From positions 1 through 64,000 of the forward strand of contig NZ_JAKGSC010000003.1 in assembly GCF_022478115.1 (NCBI RefSeq): DNA of 64,000 nucleotides, read 5' to 3'. The position numbers and the translations under genes are program-made. Origin of the DNA: Tenacibaculum aquimarinum. Lineage in GTDB: Bacteria > Bacteroidota > Bacteroidia > Flavobacteriales > Flavobacteriaceae. Shown piece after piece: positions 43,861 through 54,313 of the stretch. The notes under the pieces were generated by a model. It ran no database searches. It was not told the origin of the DNA and saw only the letters and a list, made by a program, of their open reading frames with translations. Within the stretch, counting starts at the first letter, position 1, and each line of letters begins with the position of its first letter.

Positions 43861-45630
43861 TTATTCTATTACTTGTTTTACTTCTCCACAGGTTAGCATT
43901 GCTTCGCCAAAATATGGATTGATTACTTTTTCTTCTTTGCTTAACCAATAGGCACCTTTATTACTATCTGCCATTGGACAAAACTCTACATATACCTTTT
44001 CATTGATACCAAATAGTTGCACAGCTTTAATTAAATGCGAAGACAAATGTTTAAAATGATTTCTTTGCTCTTTTATATTTGCTGCTTTAGAAATAGCAAT
44101 TGTTGAAGATTTAATTTCTTTTACTAATGACATCCAATGATTATGAGCTTCATCTTTAACTAATTTCATATCCACATTATTCAAATTATCAAGTAAACTA
44201 TTTGCATTTTCTGATGCTTTACTTGAGTTATCTTTAACAAACGCATCCTTTAAATTAATATAGCTTTCAAATACTTTTTTTAATTGTTTCTGAAATGCTT
44301 TTGATACTTCCAACCGTTCATTCATATTGGTATGGTCTGTATTATTTTTTGATGAATTACTATCCATTCCTAAATGCCCTTCGTGACCAGTCATTACTTT
44401 TCCACCATCTTTATTCATCATAGATTTTTTTCCTTGTAATTGTGCTGCTGCATCAACTGTAAAAGTTCCATTGGTTACAATTTCATCACCATTTTCTAAA
44501 CCTTTTAATACTTTGTAATTACTACCTATTTGATTACCTAAAGTTATTTGACGCATTTCAAAAACTGGTTGGTCTGGATTGGTTTTTATATATACTACAG
44601 AGCGTTCACCTGTCCATAAAATGGCAGATGAAGGCACGAATAATGATTTTTCTTTATTAGAGGTTACCTCTTTAATTTTCCCTTCAATAAACATTCCTGG
44701 TTTAAATACTTCGTCTTTATTATTAAGCACTACTCTTAATTTAACAGTACGAGTTCTGTTATCTAAAATAGGGTCAATAAAATCTACTTTACCTTTAAAT
44801 TTTTTATTAGGATAAGTATTTGTTGTTACGTTTATTTCTTGCCCTTTTTTAAATAAGTCTATTTGGTTTTCGTACACATCAAAGTTTCCCCAAACTGAAT
44901 TTAAGTTTGCAATTTTTAATAGAGGTTGCCCTTGTTTTATATAATCGCCTTGCTCTACTAATTTTTCTGTTACAGTACCAGAGATAGTTGCGTAGACAGG
45001 AAAATTTTCTTTTATTTTTCCTGTTTGTTCTATTTTATTGATTTGCTTTTCAGAAAGTTTCCATAATTTTAATTTATTACGAACTGCTTTATATAATGCC
45101 GGTTGTGATTCCTTTAATGAAGCTGCTGTAATTAATTCTTGTTGTGCTGCATATAATTCTGGTGAATAAATGGTTGCTAATAATTGCCCTTTGTTTACTT
45201 TTTCTCCAGTAAAACTGACATTTAAGCGTTCAATTCTTCCAGAGAAATAACTGACTTGCACAGCATTTGCTTTTTCATTGGCAACAATTTTACCTGATAG
45301 TTTAATACCGTTATCGTCTGCTTTACTACTACCTACAATTGATGTTTGAATGTTGGCCAACGCCATTGCATTTTTTGTTAATTTGAATTGGTCTGCTGCT
45401 AAACCATCTGCTCCAGCTTCGGCAGGAATTAAATCCATACCACAAATAGGGCAATCACCAGGTTCTGGTTGCATAATTTGTGGGTGCATTGAGCAAGTCC
45501 ATTTTTGATTGGTTTCTGCTATTTCATCGTGATTATGTTCAGTTTCTTTGTTTGATGAACTACCGAATAACAACCAACCTAATAATAAGCCAACTGCTAA
45601 TATTACTATGTAAACTATATATTTTTTCAT
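43861..45630 (-). CDS. CusB-type efflux adaptor with metal-binding and DUF3347 domains
   Basis: The 589-residue protein has an N-terminal anchor, then a heavy-metal-binding domain with WTCSMHPQIMQPEPGDCPIC and GMDLIPAE, the membrane-fusion adaptor (KANAVQVSYFSGRIERLNVS lipoyl part, helical hairpin, YATISGTVTEKLVEQGDYIK, beta-barrel), a His-rich linker and, from about residue 445, a DUF3347 domain with FCPMADSNKGAYWLS and AMLTCGEVKQ. It connects CusA to the outer channel. The C-terminal domain has a stand-alone relative at 48657-49250. Confidence 0.9.
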   Translation of the reverse strand: MKKYIVYIVILAVGLLLGWLLFGSSSNKETEHNHDEIAETNQKWTCSMHPQIMQPEPGDCPICGMDLIPAEAGADGLAADQFKLTKNAMALANIQTSIVGSSKADDNGIKLSGKIVANEKANAVQVSYFSGRIERLNVSFTGEKVNKGQLLATIYSPELYAAQQELITAASLKESQPALYKAVRNKLKLWKLSEKQINKIEQTGKIKENFPVYATISGTVTEKLVEQGDYIKQGQPLLKIANLNSVWGNFDVYENQIDLFKKGQEINVTTNTYPNKKFKGKVDFIDPILDNRTRTVKLRVVLNNKDEVFKPGMFIEGKIKEVTSNKEKSLFVPSSAILWTGERSVVYIKTNPDQPVFEMRQITLGNQIGSNYKVLKGLENGDEIVTNGTFTVDAAAQLQGKKSMMNKDGGKVMTGHEGHLGMDSNSSKNNTDHTNMNERLEVSKAFQKQLKKVFESYINLKDAFVKDNSSKASENANSLLDNLNNVDMKLVKDEAHNHWMSLVKEIKSSTIAISKAANIKEQRNHFKHLSSHLIKAVQLFGINEKVYVEFCPMADSNKGAYWLSKEEKVINPYFGEAMLTCGEVKQVIE

Positions 45631-45634
45631 TTTT

Positions 45635-48127
45635 CTATATTTTAATATTTCTTAATCTTAATGCGTTTGCAATTACTGATACTGAACTAAAACTCATTGC
45701 TAAAGCTGCAATCATTGGTGAGAGTAATAACCCGAATATTGGGTATAAAACACCTGCTGCAATGGGCACACCCAATACATTGTATATAAAAGCAAAAAAG
45801 AGATTCTGCTTTATGTTTTTAACAACAGCGTGACTTAATTTTTTAGCTTTTACAATACCTTGTAAATCTCCTTTTACTAACGTAATTGAAGCGCTTTCAA
45901 TAGCTACATCTGTACCTGTACCCATTGCAATACCAACATCTGATTGTGCTAAAGCTGGCGCATCGTTAATACCATCACCTGCCATTGCTACAACACTTCC
46001 TTTTTGTTGAAGTTTATCAATTTCATTCAATTTATCTTCTGGAAGACATTCTGCTTTATAGTGTTTAAGGTTTAATTGTTCTGCTACCGATTTTGCAGTA
46101 TTTTTATTATCACCAGTTAGCATTATTACCTCAACACCATTATCTTGTAGTTGTTTAATAGCATTTTGACTTGTGGTTTTAATGGCATCGAAAATAGTTA
46201 CATATCCAACAGCTTCATTATCTACTGCTATATACGATACTGTTTTACCTTGTTCTTGTTCTGCAACCACATTAGTTTCTAAATTTTTAGAAATAGTTAT
46301 GGCAAACTGCTCTAATAACTTTGCATTACCTAAAGCAACTTTTTTGTTTTCAACAGTACCTATAACACCTTTTCCTGCTACAGCTTGAAAATCGTTTACT
46401 TTTGTAATTACAGTATTTTTAGATTTACCATAGTTTACAATAGCTTCTGCTAAAGGATGTTCGCTATATTGATTTAAGGAAGCAATGAAATGAAGTAGCT
46501 TTTCTTCTTTTAAATTATTAATTGAGATTACTTTTTCAACTGATGGTTTTCCTTCAGTAATCGTACCTGTTTTATCTACAATAAGCGTATCTACCTTATT
46601 CATTTTTTCTAATGCTTCAGCATTTTTAATTAATACACCAGATTGTGCACCTCTACCAACACCAACCATAACAGACATTGGTGTTGCCAAACCTAATGCA
46701 CAAGGACAAGCAATAATTAATACAGCAATTGCATTTACAAAGGCAAAAACATAAGCAGGTTCTGGACCAAAAATAGCCCAAACTATAAATGTTATTACTG
46801 CAACAACTAATACAATTGGAACAAAGTATTTAGATATTCTATCTGCTAATTTTTGAATAGGTGCTTTTGAACGACTTGCATTATTTACCATATGAATAAT
46901 TTGAGAAAGTAAGGTTTCGGAACCTACCTTTTCAGCTTTCATAATAAATGACTTTGTACCGTTAATTGTGCCAGAACTTACTTTATCGTCTATGCTCTTA
47001 TCTACAGGAATTGGTTCTCCAGTAATCATAGATTCATCAATGCTACTATGACCTTCTACAATACTACCATCTACTGGAATTTTTTCTCCAGGCTTAACTC
47101 GTAATAAATTGTCTTTTTCAATTTTATCGATTGCAATAACTTTATCTTCTCCATTAGTAACCAATGTTGCTGTTGAAGGCACTAATTTTAGTAATTCTTT
47201 TATTGCGCCACTTGTTTGACTATGTGCTCTTGCTTCTAATAATTGACCTAATAATACTAATGTTAAAATTACCGTTGTAGCTTCAAAATAAACAAATACA
47301 TTACCATCGGCTGTTTTAAAATCTTGTGGAAATACATCTGGAAATACCATTGCAAATACACTAAATAACCACGCGATACCCGAACCAATACCAATTAAAG
47401 TAAACATATTCAGGTTCATTGTTTTTATTGATGTGTAAGCACGTTTAAAGAACATCCAAGTTGCATAAAACACTACAGGGATTGATAATGCAAACTGAAT
47501 CCAGTTCCATTGTTTTTGTTCTAAAACATTATATAAAGGATTATTATCTAATGCTTCTGACATTGCTATTAAAAATATTGGCACAGTAAAAATTACAGCT
47601 ATCCAAAACTTTTTCAACAATTTTTTATAGGTTTTGTCTTCTTCTGAAATATCCGCTTCTAATGGCACTAAATCCATCCCACAAACAGGACAAGAACCTG
47701 CTTCGTCTTTAATTATTTCTGGGTGCATTGGACACGTAAATTGGCTACTTGTTGTAGTTAAACTTCTTTCTTCCACCAAGTCCATTCCACAAACAGGACA
47801 ATCACCTGCTTTATTATATGTTTTGTCTTCTTCGCAGTGCATAGGACAATAAAATGTACCTGTTCCTTTGCCTTTAGGTTGTTCCTGCTTTTTTTCTTTA
47901 TTAGGTTGGTGTTTACCTTGTTTATGAATACTATATCGACCACCATCATCTTTTAATGCTTTTTGAAATATTTCAATTGAAATATGTGATTGCATTTCAA
48001 TAATAGCTTCTGATTTTTCTAAATTGACTTTTACGTTTGAAACATCATCAACTTTTGAAAGTGTTTCTTCTACGTGACTGCGACAACCGTTGCAAGTCAT
48101 TCCGTGTATATGATATGTGTGTTTCAT
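45635..48127 (-). CDS. copA: Copper-type P-type ATPase with HMA and double heavy-metal-binding domains
   Basis: The start is at 48127 ([20 protein letters not shown], 830 residues); the upstream ATG at 48169 would add 14 unlikely residues. Domain order: HMA with GMTCNGC; two tandem heavy-metal-binding domains, [20 protein letters not shown] and [20 protein letters not shown], each ending GMDLV; eight membrane segments; TGEP actuator; CPC site in [55 protein letters not shown]; and a final segment with [20 protein letters not shown], whose MxxSS pattern marks Cu(I) pumps. It likely exports Cu(I) to the periplasm. Confidence 0.93.
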   Translation of the reverse strand: MKHTYHIHGMTCNGCRSHVEETLSKVDDVSNVKVNLEKSEAIIEMQSHISIEIFQKALKDDGGRYSIHKQGKHQPNKEKKQEQPKGKGTGTFYCPMHCEEDKTYNKAGDCPVCGMDLVEERSLTTTSSQFTCPMHPEIIKDEAGSCPVCGMDLVPLEADISEEDKTYKKLLKKFWIAVIFTVPIFLIAMSEALDNNPLYNVLEQKQWNWIQFALSIPVVFYATWMFFKRAYTSIKTMNLNMFTLIGIGSGIAWLFSVFAMVFPDVFPQDFKTADGNVFVYFEATTVILTLVLLGQLLEARAHSQTSGAIKELLKLVPSTATLVTNGEDKVIAIDKIEKDNLLRVKPGEKIPVDGSIVEGHSSIDESMITGEPIPVDKSIDDKVSSGTINGTKSFIMKAEKVGSETLLSQIIHMVNNASRSKAPIQKLADRISKYFVPIVLVVAVITFIVWAIFGPEPAYVFAFVNAIAVLIIACPCALGLATPMSVMVGVGRGAQSGVLIKNAEALEKMNKVDTLIVDKTGTITEGKPSVEKVISINNLKEEKLLHFIASLNQYSEHPLAEAIVNYGKSKNTVITKVNDFQAVAGKGVIGTVENKKVALGNAKLLEQFAITISKNLETNVVAEQEQGKTVSYIAVDNEAVGYVTIFDAIKTTSQNAIKQLQDNGVEVIMLTGDNKNTAKSVAEQLNLKHYKAECLPEDKLNEIDKLQQKGSVVAMAGDGINDAPALAQSDVGIAMGTGTDVAIESASITLVKGDLQGIVKAKKLSHAVVKNIKQNLFFAFIYNVLGVPIAAGVLYPIFGLLLSPMIAALAMSFSSVSVIANALRLRNIKI

Positions 48128-48141
48128 TATTTTATTTTTGT

Positions 48142-48199
48142 GCCTGACAAGGGAAGGGCTATTAACCAATTAATTAGTATTTCCTTCCCACATCAGGGC
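48142..48199 (-). promoter_or_regulatory. Strong hairpin in the copA leader
   Basis: On the plus strand, GCCTGA-3 nt-GGGAAGG (48142-48157) pairs with CCTTCCC-3 nt-TCAGGGC (48183-48199), giving two stacked stems with a symmetrical 3-nt internal loop. It fills the 73-bp gap between the haem-binding gene and copA. The U-tract is on the plus strand, so it is not a minus-strand terminator; RNA processing, stability or regulation is possible. Confidence 0.5.
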
Positions 48200-48200
48200 T

Positions 48201-48656
48201 TTATTTTAAATTGCCTTTTAGTTTCTTTATATAATCAATAACCAATGTCTTTTCAGATGTTGATAATTTTGCGTTTTTATGAATTAAGGTGTAAGATGAA
48301 AGTGGCATTTCATTGTTCTTAATCTGATTAATAATTGACTTTAATTTGCTATTCGTTCTTCTGGTTGAATACGTGTCCCAGTTATTAAAATTCAGTTCTT
48401 CTTTTCCATCAGCAATATGGTTTTCGAGAAACCAAGCAATGGGTTGAATTTTATTATACCAAGGATAGCTTGTATTATTACTGTGACAATCATAACAGGA
48501 CGTTTGCAATAATGTACTGATATTTTTAGGTGTATTATTTACCAATAAAAAATCTGTTTTTGGTACAAGGTTACTTTGGTTTAGTTCTGTAGGCATAAAC
48601 TGTATGCCTACAAAACACACCACTAAAACCAATGCTATGATTTTTACAATTTTCAT
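48201..48656 (-). CDS. Haem-binding domain protein
   Basis: The 151-residue protein has an N-terminal signal or anchor (MKIVKIIALVLVVCFVGIQF) and the haem-binding pattern SCYDCHSNNTSYPWYNKIQP followed by AWFLENHIADGKEELNF, which contains a single c-type CxxCH site and a distal His. Such proteins occur in Bacteroidetes in the periplasm. A redox role linked to copper handling is an inference from its place between DUF3347 and copA; its start is 1 bp from the DUF3347 stop. Confidence 0.85.
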   Translation of the reverse strand: MKIVKIIALVLVVCFVGIQFMPTELNQSNLVPKTDFLLVNNTPKNISTLLQTSCYDCHSNNTSYPWYNKIQPIAWFLENHIADGKEELNFNNWDTYSTRRTNSKLKSIINQIKNNEMPLSSYTLIHKNAKLSTSEKTLVIDYIKKLKGNLK

Positions 48657-49250
48657 TTAGTTAATCTCTTTTTGCACTTTACCACATTTCAGCATTTTAC
48701 TACCGTAATAAGGATTTTTAATTTCCTTATTCAAACTTAACCAAGCGCTACCACCATCATACATTGGACAAAATTGTTGATATAAAGTATTTTTAGTACC
48801 GGTAATTGCAACAATATCCATAATATCCTTACTCAATGTTTTAAAATGTTCTCTTTGGTGATCTATTTCACTTCTACCAATATGTTCTGCGTGTTCTTTG
48901 GCATCTGTAATAATATCTTTAAGTTCTTTTTGCTGTTCAACAGTAAAACCATTTATTTCAAATTTGCTCAAAGTATTGTTCAATTTATCGCCAGCTTTAG
49001 CAGCTTTGTTTTTGTCGGTTTCTACTAAAGCATCTTTAAGTATCATATAGTCTGCTAACACTTTTTGAACACCTGAATTTTGTGAATTATCATCCATCAT
49101 ATTATTGGATTTATCCATTTTGTTATGGTTCATTTCTGAATGAACTATGCTGTCTTGAGTATTCTCCTTTTTTGCATCTTTACAAGAAATTATTGTAAGA
49201 TTTATTAAAGAGATTACTAAAATTGCTACTATTGTTTTTAAATATTTCAT
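48657..49250 (-). CDS. DUF3347 domain lipoprotein
   Basis: The 197-residue protein has a lipobox (INLTIISCKDAK), a His/Met-rich linker (SEMNHNKMDKSNNMM), and a DUF3347 domain with VQKVLADYMILKDALVETDK, REHFKTLSKDIM, FCPMYDGGSAWLSLNKEIKN and MLKCGKVQKEIN. The FCPM and LKCG cysteines are probable copper ligands. It is paralogous to the C-terminal domain of the CusB-type adaptor at 43861-45630. Confidence 0.85.
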   Translation of the reverse strand: MKYLKTIVAILVISLINLTIISCKDAKKENTQDSIVHSEMNHNKMDKSNNMMDDNSQNSGVQKVLADYMILKDALVETDKNKAAKAGDKLNNTLSKFEINGFTVEQQKELKDIITDAKEHAEHIGRSEIDHQREHFKTLSKDIMDIVAITGTKNTLYQQFCPMYDGGSAWLSLNKEIKNPYYGSKMLKCGKVQKEIN

Positions 49251-49277
49251 TTTTATTGTTTTAAATTATACTTGTTT

Positions 49278-50501
49278 TTAGTTGCTTAAATAATTGATGA
49301 TTGTGGTTTGTAAATAATAAGTTTTAATCGATTCTATTTGATTCATTTGAAACTTTAATTGCAGTTCTTGAATGTCTAAAACATCATTAAAATCAATTGT
49401 TCCTGTTTCGTAACTTTTGATTAATATTTGCTCTGCATCATTAGCTTGCTTCAAATTTTTGGTTTGAGTTTTATAACTTATTCTTGCAGACACTCTTTCT
49501 TTTATTGCTTTATCTAAAAGCGTTTCCAAAGTATTTAAGCGTTCTTGTTTTTGTGCAGTAATTTCCTGCTGTTGTAACTCGTTTTGCTTTGTTTTCGATT
49601 TATATTTTTTATTAAATATTGGTATTGATAAAGACACCATTGGCATTACAATATCTTTTCCATTATCGCTAAAGTCCATATTTGGACGTTTCGCCACATT
49701 GATATAATCTAATCCAAAACCAATCATAGGACTGCTTTCTTTTTGGTTTAATAATTCTGATTGTTCAATGGATTTAAAGAGTTTATCATATTTTAATAAT
49801 TCAGGATGCAATGCTAAATTTTCAAAAGTGATTTCAAAATCTTCAGAAGGCATATTTAATTTATCAACAACAACTATAGAAACCTCTTTTTCTCTATTTA
49901 AAAGTTTATTTAAGGTTGTTTGTTCTGCTAAAAATTGTTGTTGCAACACTTCTTTTAATTGTTGTAATTCATTTTGACGCATCTGTAATCGTAACACATC
50001 TACTGCTGAAGCTTTGCCAACTTCGACAGAAGTTAAAGCCATTGTTTCGTAAGTTTTTAAGAGTTCGATATTGTTAGTTAATACTTTTTGTTTTGCTTTA
50101 TTAGTATATAACTTGTAATACGATTGTGATACCGAAACCATTAATTTACGTTTGGCAATTACAATATCTTCATATTTAGTTTCAGCTAAAGAACTTACAT
50201 AATTTTCTCTTGCTGTTATTGAGCCAAACCAAGGCAACATTTGTTTTGCAGAAACTTTAAAGCGTTGGGCTCCAGTTCTTGTTTCTGGCTCACTTACAAA
50301 ATAACCTACTCCAAATTCGGTATTTGGAATGGTATTAACTTCATTTACTTTTTCTGAAACTCTCTTGTGCTGTAACTCGAATTTTTGAATCTCTGGATTG
50401 TTTACCAAAGCTTCATCGATTAAAGTTTGTAATTCTTGTGCATTTCCTTTGAGAACAAAGAGAAAAGAAAAAAGAAAAAAGATTGTTTTTATATGTTTCA
50501 T
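49278..50501 (-). CDS. TolC family outer-membrane factor (CusC-like)
   Basis: The 407-residue protein has a signal peptide (to about residue 21, GNAQ) and the two long coiled-coil helical repeats of TolC proteins (for example LVSVSQSYYKLYTNKAKQKV and SYETGTIDFNDVLDIQELQL). It forms the outer-membrane channel for the CusA pump, whose stop overlaps its start by 4 bp. Length fits the family's shorter Cus-type members. Confidence 0.88.
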   Translation of the reverse strand: MKHIKTIFFLFSFLFVLKGNAQELQTLIDEALVNNPEIQKFELQHKRVSEKVNEVNTIPNTEFGVGYFVSEPETRTGAQRFKVSAKQMLPWFGSITARENYVSSLAETKYEDIVIAKRKLMVSVSQSYYKLYTNKAKQKVLTNNIELLKTYETMALTSVEVGKASAVDVLRLQMRQNELQQLKEVLQQQFLAEQTTLNKLLNREKEVSIVVVDKLNMPSEDFEITFENLALHPELLKYDKLFKSIEQSELLNQKESSPMIGFGLDYINVAKRPNMDFSDNGKDIVMPMVSLSIPIFNKKYKSKTKQNELQQQEITAQKQERLNTLETLLDKAIKERVSARISYKTQTKNLKQANDAEQILIKSYETGTIDFNDVLDIQELQLKFQMNQIESIKTYYLQTTIINYLSN

Positions 50502-53500
50502 TTTGATGTTCTTTTTAGTTGAGCTTCTGCTTTCCAGCTGTATAAAACTGGTACTACAAATAAGGTGATTAAGGCAATTAGCATACCTCCAAAACTTGGT
50601 ATTGCCATAGGAATCATAATATCACTACCACGACCTGTTGAGGTTAATACTGGTAATAATGCCAATATGGTTGTTGCAGTAGTCATTAAACACGGTCTAA
50701 TACGTTTTTCTCCTGCTTCAACAACAGCTGCTCTGATTTGCTTTTTGTTTTTTGGTGTATTCCTTTCAAATATTTGAGTTAAGTACGTTGCCATAACTAC
50801 ACCATCATCGGTTGCAATTCCGAAAAGTGCAATAAAGCCTACCCAAACAGCAACACTCAAATTAATTGGATGCATCTGAAATAAATCACGCAGATTTTCG
50901 CCAAAAAAGTTGAAGTTTAAAAACCAATCTTGACCATATAACCAGATCATTAAAAAACCACCTGCAAAAGCAACTGCAATACCAGTAAATACCATTAATG
51001 ATGTACCTACTGAACGGAATTGAAAATAGAGTATTAAGAAAATAATAGCCAATGCCAAAGGCACTACAACCGATAAAGTTTTTTCTGCTCTTATTTGATT
51101 TTCATAGCTTCCTGTAAATTGATAATTAACCCCTTTTGGTACTACCAATTCGCCTGAATCTATTTTTTGCTGAATTAAAGCTTGTGCATTTTCAACAACA
51201 TTTACTTCTGCAAAGCCATCCATTTTATCGAATAATACATAGCCTACTAAAAAAGTATCCTCACTCTTAATAACTTGTGGCCCTTGTTCATATCTAATGG
51301 TTGCCAATTCGCTTAATGGTACTGGACTGCCTTTTTCAACTGGCACATAGATTTGCTTTAAATCGGTTGGATTAGCTCTTAATTCTCTTGGGTATCTAAC
51401 ACGTACTCCATAACGCTCCCTACCTTCAACAGTTTGGGTTAAAACCATACCACCAACAGCTACTTTTAGCACCTCTTGTACATCTTGTATAGATATACCA
51501 TAACGTGCAATTTTTTCCCTATCAATATCAATAAGTAAATAAGGTTTTCCTACAATACGGTCTGCAAAAACAGCTTCGTCTTTTACACCATCAGCTTGTT
51601 TTAAAATTCCTTCTAACTGTACACCAAAGGCTTCAATTTGTTTTAAATCTTGACCTTTAACTTTTATTCCCATTGGTGCACGCATACCTGTTTGCAGCAT
51701 TACCAATCGTGTTTCAATAGGTTGTAGTTTAGGTGCAGAAGTAACGCCTGGTAACTTGGTAACTTTTACAATGTCATTCCAAATATCGTTTGGTGATTTT
51801 ATTTCTGGTCGCCAGTTTCGATAAAATTCGCCATTATTATCTTCTATTAATTGCGACCTTTCTACAGCGCTCAAAGTGACATTTTCTGTATTATTAGGAT
51901 TAGCGATGAAACGTCCATCTTTTAATTCAAATAAACCATCATTATTTACTTTGTAACGTTGACGTTCTCCGTTTTTATTCAGCATATATTCTGATTTATA
52001 CTGAATAATATTTTCATACATAGACAAAGGCGCTGGATCTAAAGCTGATTCTGTACGACCTGCTTTACCAACTACGGTTTTTATCTCTGGAATACTTGCT
52101 ACAGCCATATCTAACTGTTGTAAAACACGTTTGTTTTCTTCGACTCCAGAATGTGGCATTGAAGTTGGCATTAATAAAAAAGAACCTTCATTTAAAGATG
52201 GCATAAATTCTTTGCCTGTATTTTTCATTATGAAAAAACCTGCTATTACAATAGCTGTTGGTATGGATAAGAATATTAGTTTATTGTTCAAACACCATTT
52301 TAAAATACGTGTATAATACCTTATGAATAATGAGAAAACACCTAATAAACCAAAGCAAATAATACTTACAAAAATGAGATTCCAAAAGATGCTTTTATCT
52401 ACACCTAAAGGTCTCCAATATTCAGCTAATAAAAACACAATAGCAGATACAGATATGATAATATTAATAAGATTTGCTTGTTTTTCGCTTATCATTTTTT
52501 GAACACTTAATAGTGTTGTAACTCCAAAAGCTACCAAGATTAAACCTAACCAATAACCATAGACTGTGGCAATAATTCCTAATGCTATTAAAACCCCATT
52601 TAAAACATATTTGAAATTGGTTTTAATGTTTTTCTTTTTAAATAAAAATGCAGCAAAGGGTGGAATTAAAAACAACGCTACAATAATTGAAGCTGTTAAA
52701 GCAAATGTTTTAGTAAAGGCTAATGGTCTGAATAATTTTCCTTCAGCTCCAATCATTGTAAATACAGGAATAAAACTTATAATGGTTGTCATAACTGCTG
52801 TTACAATTGCTCCAGATACTTCTGCTGTTGCGTTGTAAACCACATTATTTATAGGCAGTTTATCTTTGTTTTCATCTAAATGCCTAATGATGTTTTCTGA
52901 AAGTATTACACCTACATCTACCATTGTACCAATAGCAATAGCGATACCTGATAAAGCCACAATATTAGCATCTACACCAAAGAGTTTCATTGCTATAAAA
53001 ACCATTAATACAGCAACTGGTAGTAAGCCAGAAATCAATACAGAAGCTCGAAGATTAAATACCATAATGATTATAACTAAAATAGTAATTAGTATTTCTA
53101 ATGTTAGGGCTTCATTAAGTGTCCCTAAAGTTTCCTGAATGAGTTCTGTTCTGTCATAAAAAGGAACAATAGTTACTTGTGAAGTTCTGCCATCGGCTAA
53201 TACTTTTGAAGGTAGTCCTGCGCTTAATTCGTTAATTTTTTCTTTAACATTATTGATAACTTCCATTGGATTCGCACCATATCGCGCTACTACGACAGCA
53301 CCAACAACTTCTGCACCTTCCTTGTCCAGTAATCCTCTTCGAGTTGCAGGACCTAAAGACACTTTTCCTATGTCTTTAATTTTAATCGCTGTGTAATCTT
53401 CGGAAGTAACTACTGCATTTTCTATGTCGGAAATAGATTTTACATAACCTAAACCTCTAACTAAATATTCGGCTTGATTAATTTCTAAAGTTTGTGCACC

Positions 53501-54205
53501 AATATCTTTATTACTTTCTTTTACTGCTTTTACAATATGATGTAAACCAATATTGTATTGACGCATTAATTCCGGATTAACATCTACTTGGTATTCTTGT
53601 ACATAACCACCAATTGATGCCACTTCTGATACGCCACTTGCAGACGATAGTGCATATTTAACATAGTAGTCTTGAATACTTCGTAATTCTTGTAAATCCC
53701 AACCACCTGTTACATTTCCGTTTTCATCACGACCTTCTAATGTGTACCAAAAAATTTGCCCTAATCCTGTGGCATCTGGACCCAAAGCAGGATTAACACC
53801 TTCGGGTAATAATCCGCTTGGTAACGAGTTGAGTTTTTCTAATATTCTACTACGACTCCAGTAAAACTCAATATCTTCTTCAAAAATGATATAGATACTT
53901 GAAAAGCCAAACATAGACGAACTACGAATGGTTTTTACTCCTGGAATACCGAGTAAAGATGTTGTTAATGGATAGGTTATTTGGTCTTCTATATCTTGTG
54001 GTGAACGACCATCCCATTTAGTAAATACTATTTGTTGGTTCTCTCCAATATCGGGAATAGCGTCTACAGCTACAGGGTTACTTGGTAAAAATCCTGTTTC
54101 CCAATTAAATGGTGCATTTACCGTTCCCCAGCCTATAAAGAGAACAAGTAATAATACTGCTACGAGTTTATTTTCTATTAAAAATTTGATGCTTTTATTT
54201 AGCAT
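50498..54205 (-). CDS. cusA: CusA-type RND copper/silver efflux pump
   Basis: The 1235-residue protein is a heavy-metal RND pump with PFNWETGFLPSNPVAVDAIP and a TM4 region GIAIAIGTMVDVGVILSENI, the Cu(I)/Ag(I) type rather than the CzcA type. The late porter loops carry MPTSMPHSGVEENKRVLQQL and MLQTGMRAPMGIKVKGQDLK, with methionines suited to Cu(I). Extra hydrophobic segments (residues about 540-640) make it longer than E. coli CusA, as in other Bacteroidetes. It overlaps the TolC gene by 4 bp. Confidence 0.92.
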   Translation of the reverse strand: MLNKSIKFLIENKLVAVLLLVLFIGWGTVNAPFNWETGFLPSNPVAVDAIPDIGENQQIVFTKWDGRSPQDIEDQITYPLTTSLLGIPGVKTIRSSSMFGFSSIYIIFEEDIEFYWSRSRILEKLNSLPSGLLPEGVNPALGPDATGLGQIFWYTLEGRDENGNVTGGWDLQELRSIQDYYVKYALSSASGVSEVASIGGYVQEYQVDVNPELMRQYNIGLHHIVKAVKESNKDIGAQTLEINQAEYLVRGLGYVKSISDIENAVVTSEDYTAIKIKDIGKVSLGPATRRGLLDKEGAEVVGAVVVARYGANPMEVINNVKEKINELSAGLPSKVLADGRTSQVTIVPFYDRTELIQETLGTLNEALTLEILITILVIIIMVFNLRASVLISGLLPVAVLMVFIAMKLFGVDANIVALSGIAIAIGTMVDVGVILSENIIRHLDENKDKLPINNVVYNATAEVSGAIVTAVMTTIISFIPVFTMIGAEGKLFRPLAFTKTFALTASIIVALFLIPPFAAFLFKKKNIKTNFKYVLNGVLIALGIIATVYGYWLGLILVAFGVTTLLSVQKMISEKQANLINIIISVSAIVFLLAEYWRPLGVDKSIFWNLIFVSIICFGLLGVFSLFIRYYTRILKWCLNNKLIFLSIPTAIVIAGFFIMKNTGKEFMPSLNEGSFLLMPTSMPHSGVEENKRVLQQLDMAVASIPEIKTVVGKAGRTESALDPAPLSMYENIIQYKSEYMLNKNGERQRYKVNNDGLFELKDGRFIANPNNTENVTLSAVERSQLIEDNNGEFYRNWRPEIKSPNDIWNDIVKVTKLPGVTSAPKLQPIETRLVMLQTGMRAPMGIKVKGQDLKQIEAFGVQLEGILKQADGVKDEAVFADRIVGKPYLLIDIDREKIARYGISIQDVQEVLKVAVGGMVLTQTVEGRERYGVRVRYPRELRANPTDLKQIYVPVEKGSPVPLSELATIRYEQGPQVIKSEDTFLVGYVLFDKMDGFAEVNVVENAQALIQQKIDSGELVVPKGVNYQFTGSYENQIRAEKTLSVVVPLALAIIFLILYFQFRSVGTSLMVFTGIAVAFAGGFLMIWLYGQDWFLNFNFFGENLRDLFQMHPINLSVAVWVGFIALFGIATDDGVVMATYLTQIFERNTPKNKKQIRAAVVEAGEKRIRPCLMTTATTILALLPVLTSTGRGSDIMIPMAIPSFGGMLIALITLFVVPVLYSWKAEAQLKRTSK

Positions 54206-54265
54206 TGTCTTTGATTATTAAACAGTTAGACATAGGTGTTAAGAAAACACCGAATACAAAAAATC

Positions 54266-54291
54266 ATCCTTATGACATACAGCCATAGGAT
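54266..54291 (-). terminator. Terminator after the HYC_CC_PP gene
   Basis: ATCCTTATG (54266-54274) pairs with CCATAGGAT (54283-54291); on the minus strand a T-rich stretch (GATTTTTTG) follows. It lies in the 108-bp gap before cusA. Confidence 0.65.
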
Positions 54292-54313
54292 AAAACAGTC
54301 TAATGTTTAAAAA

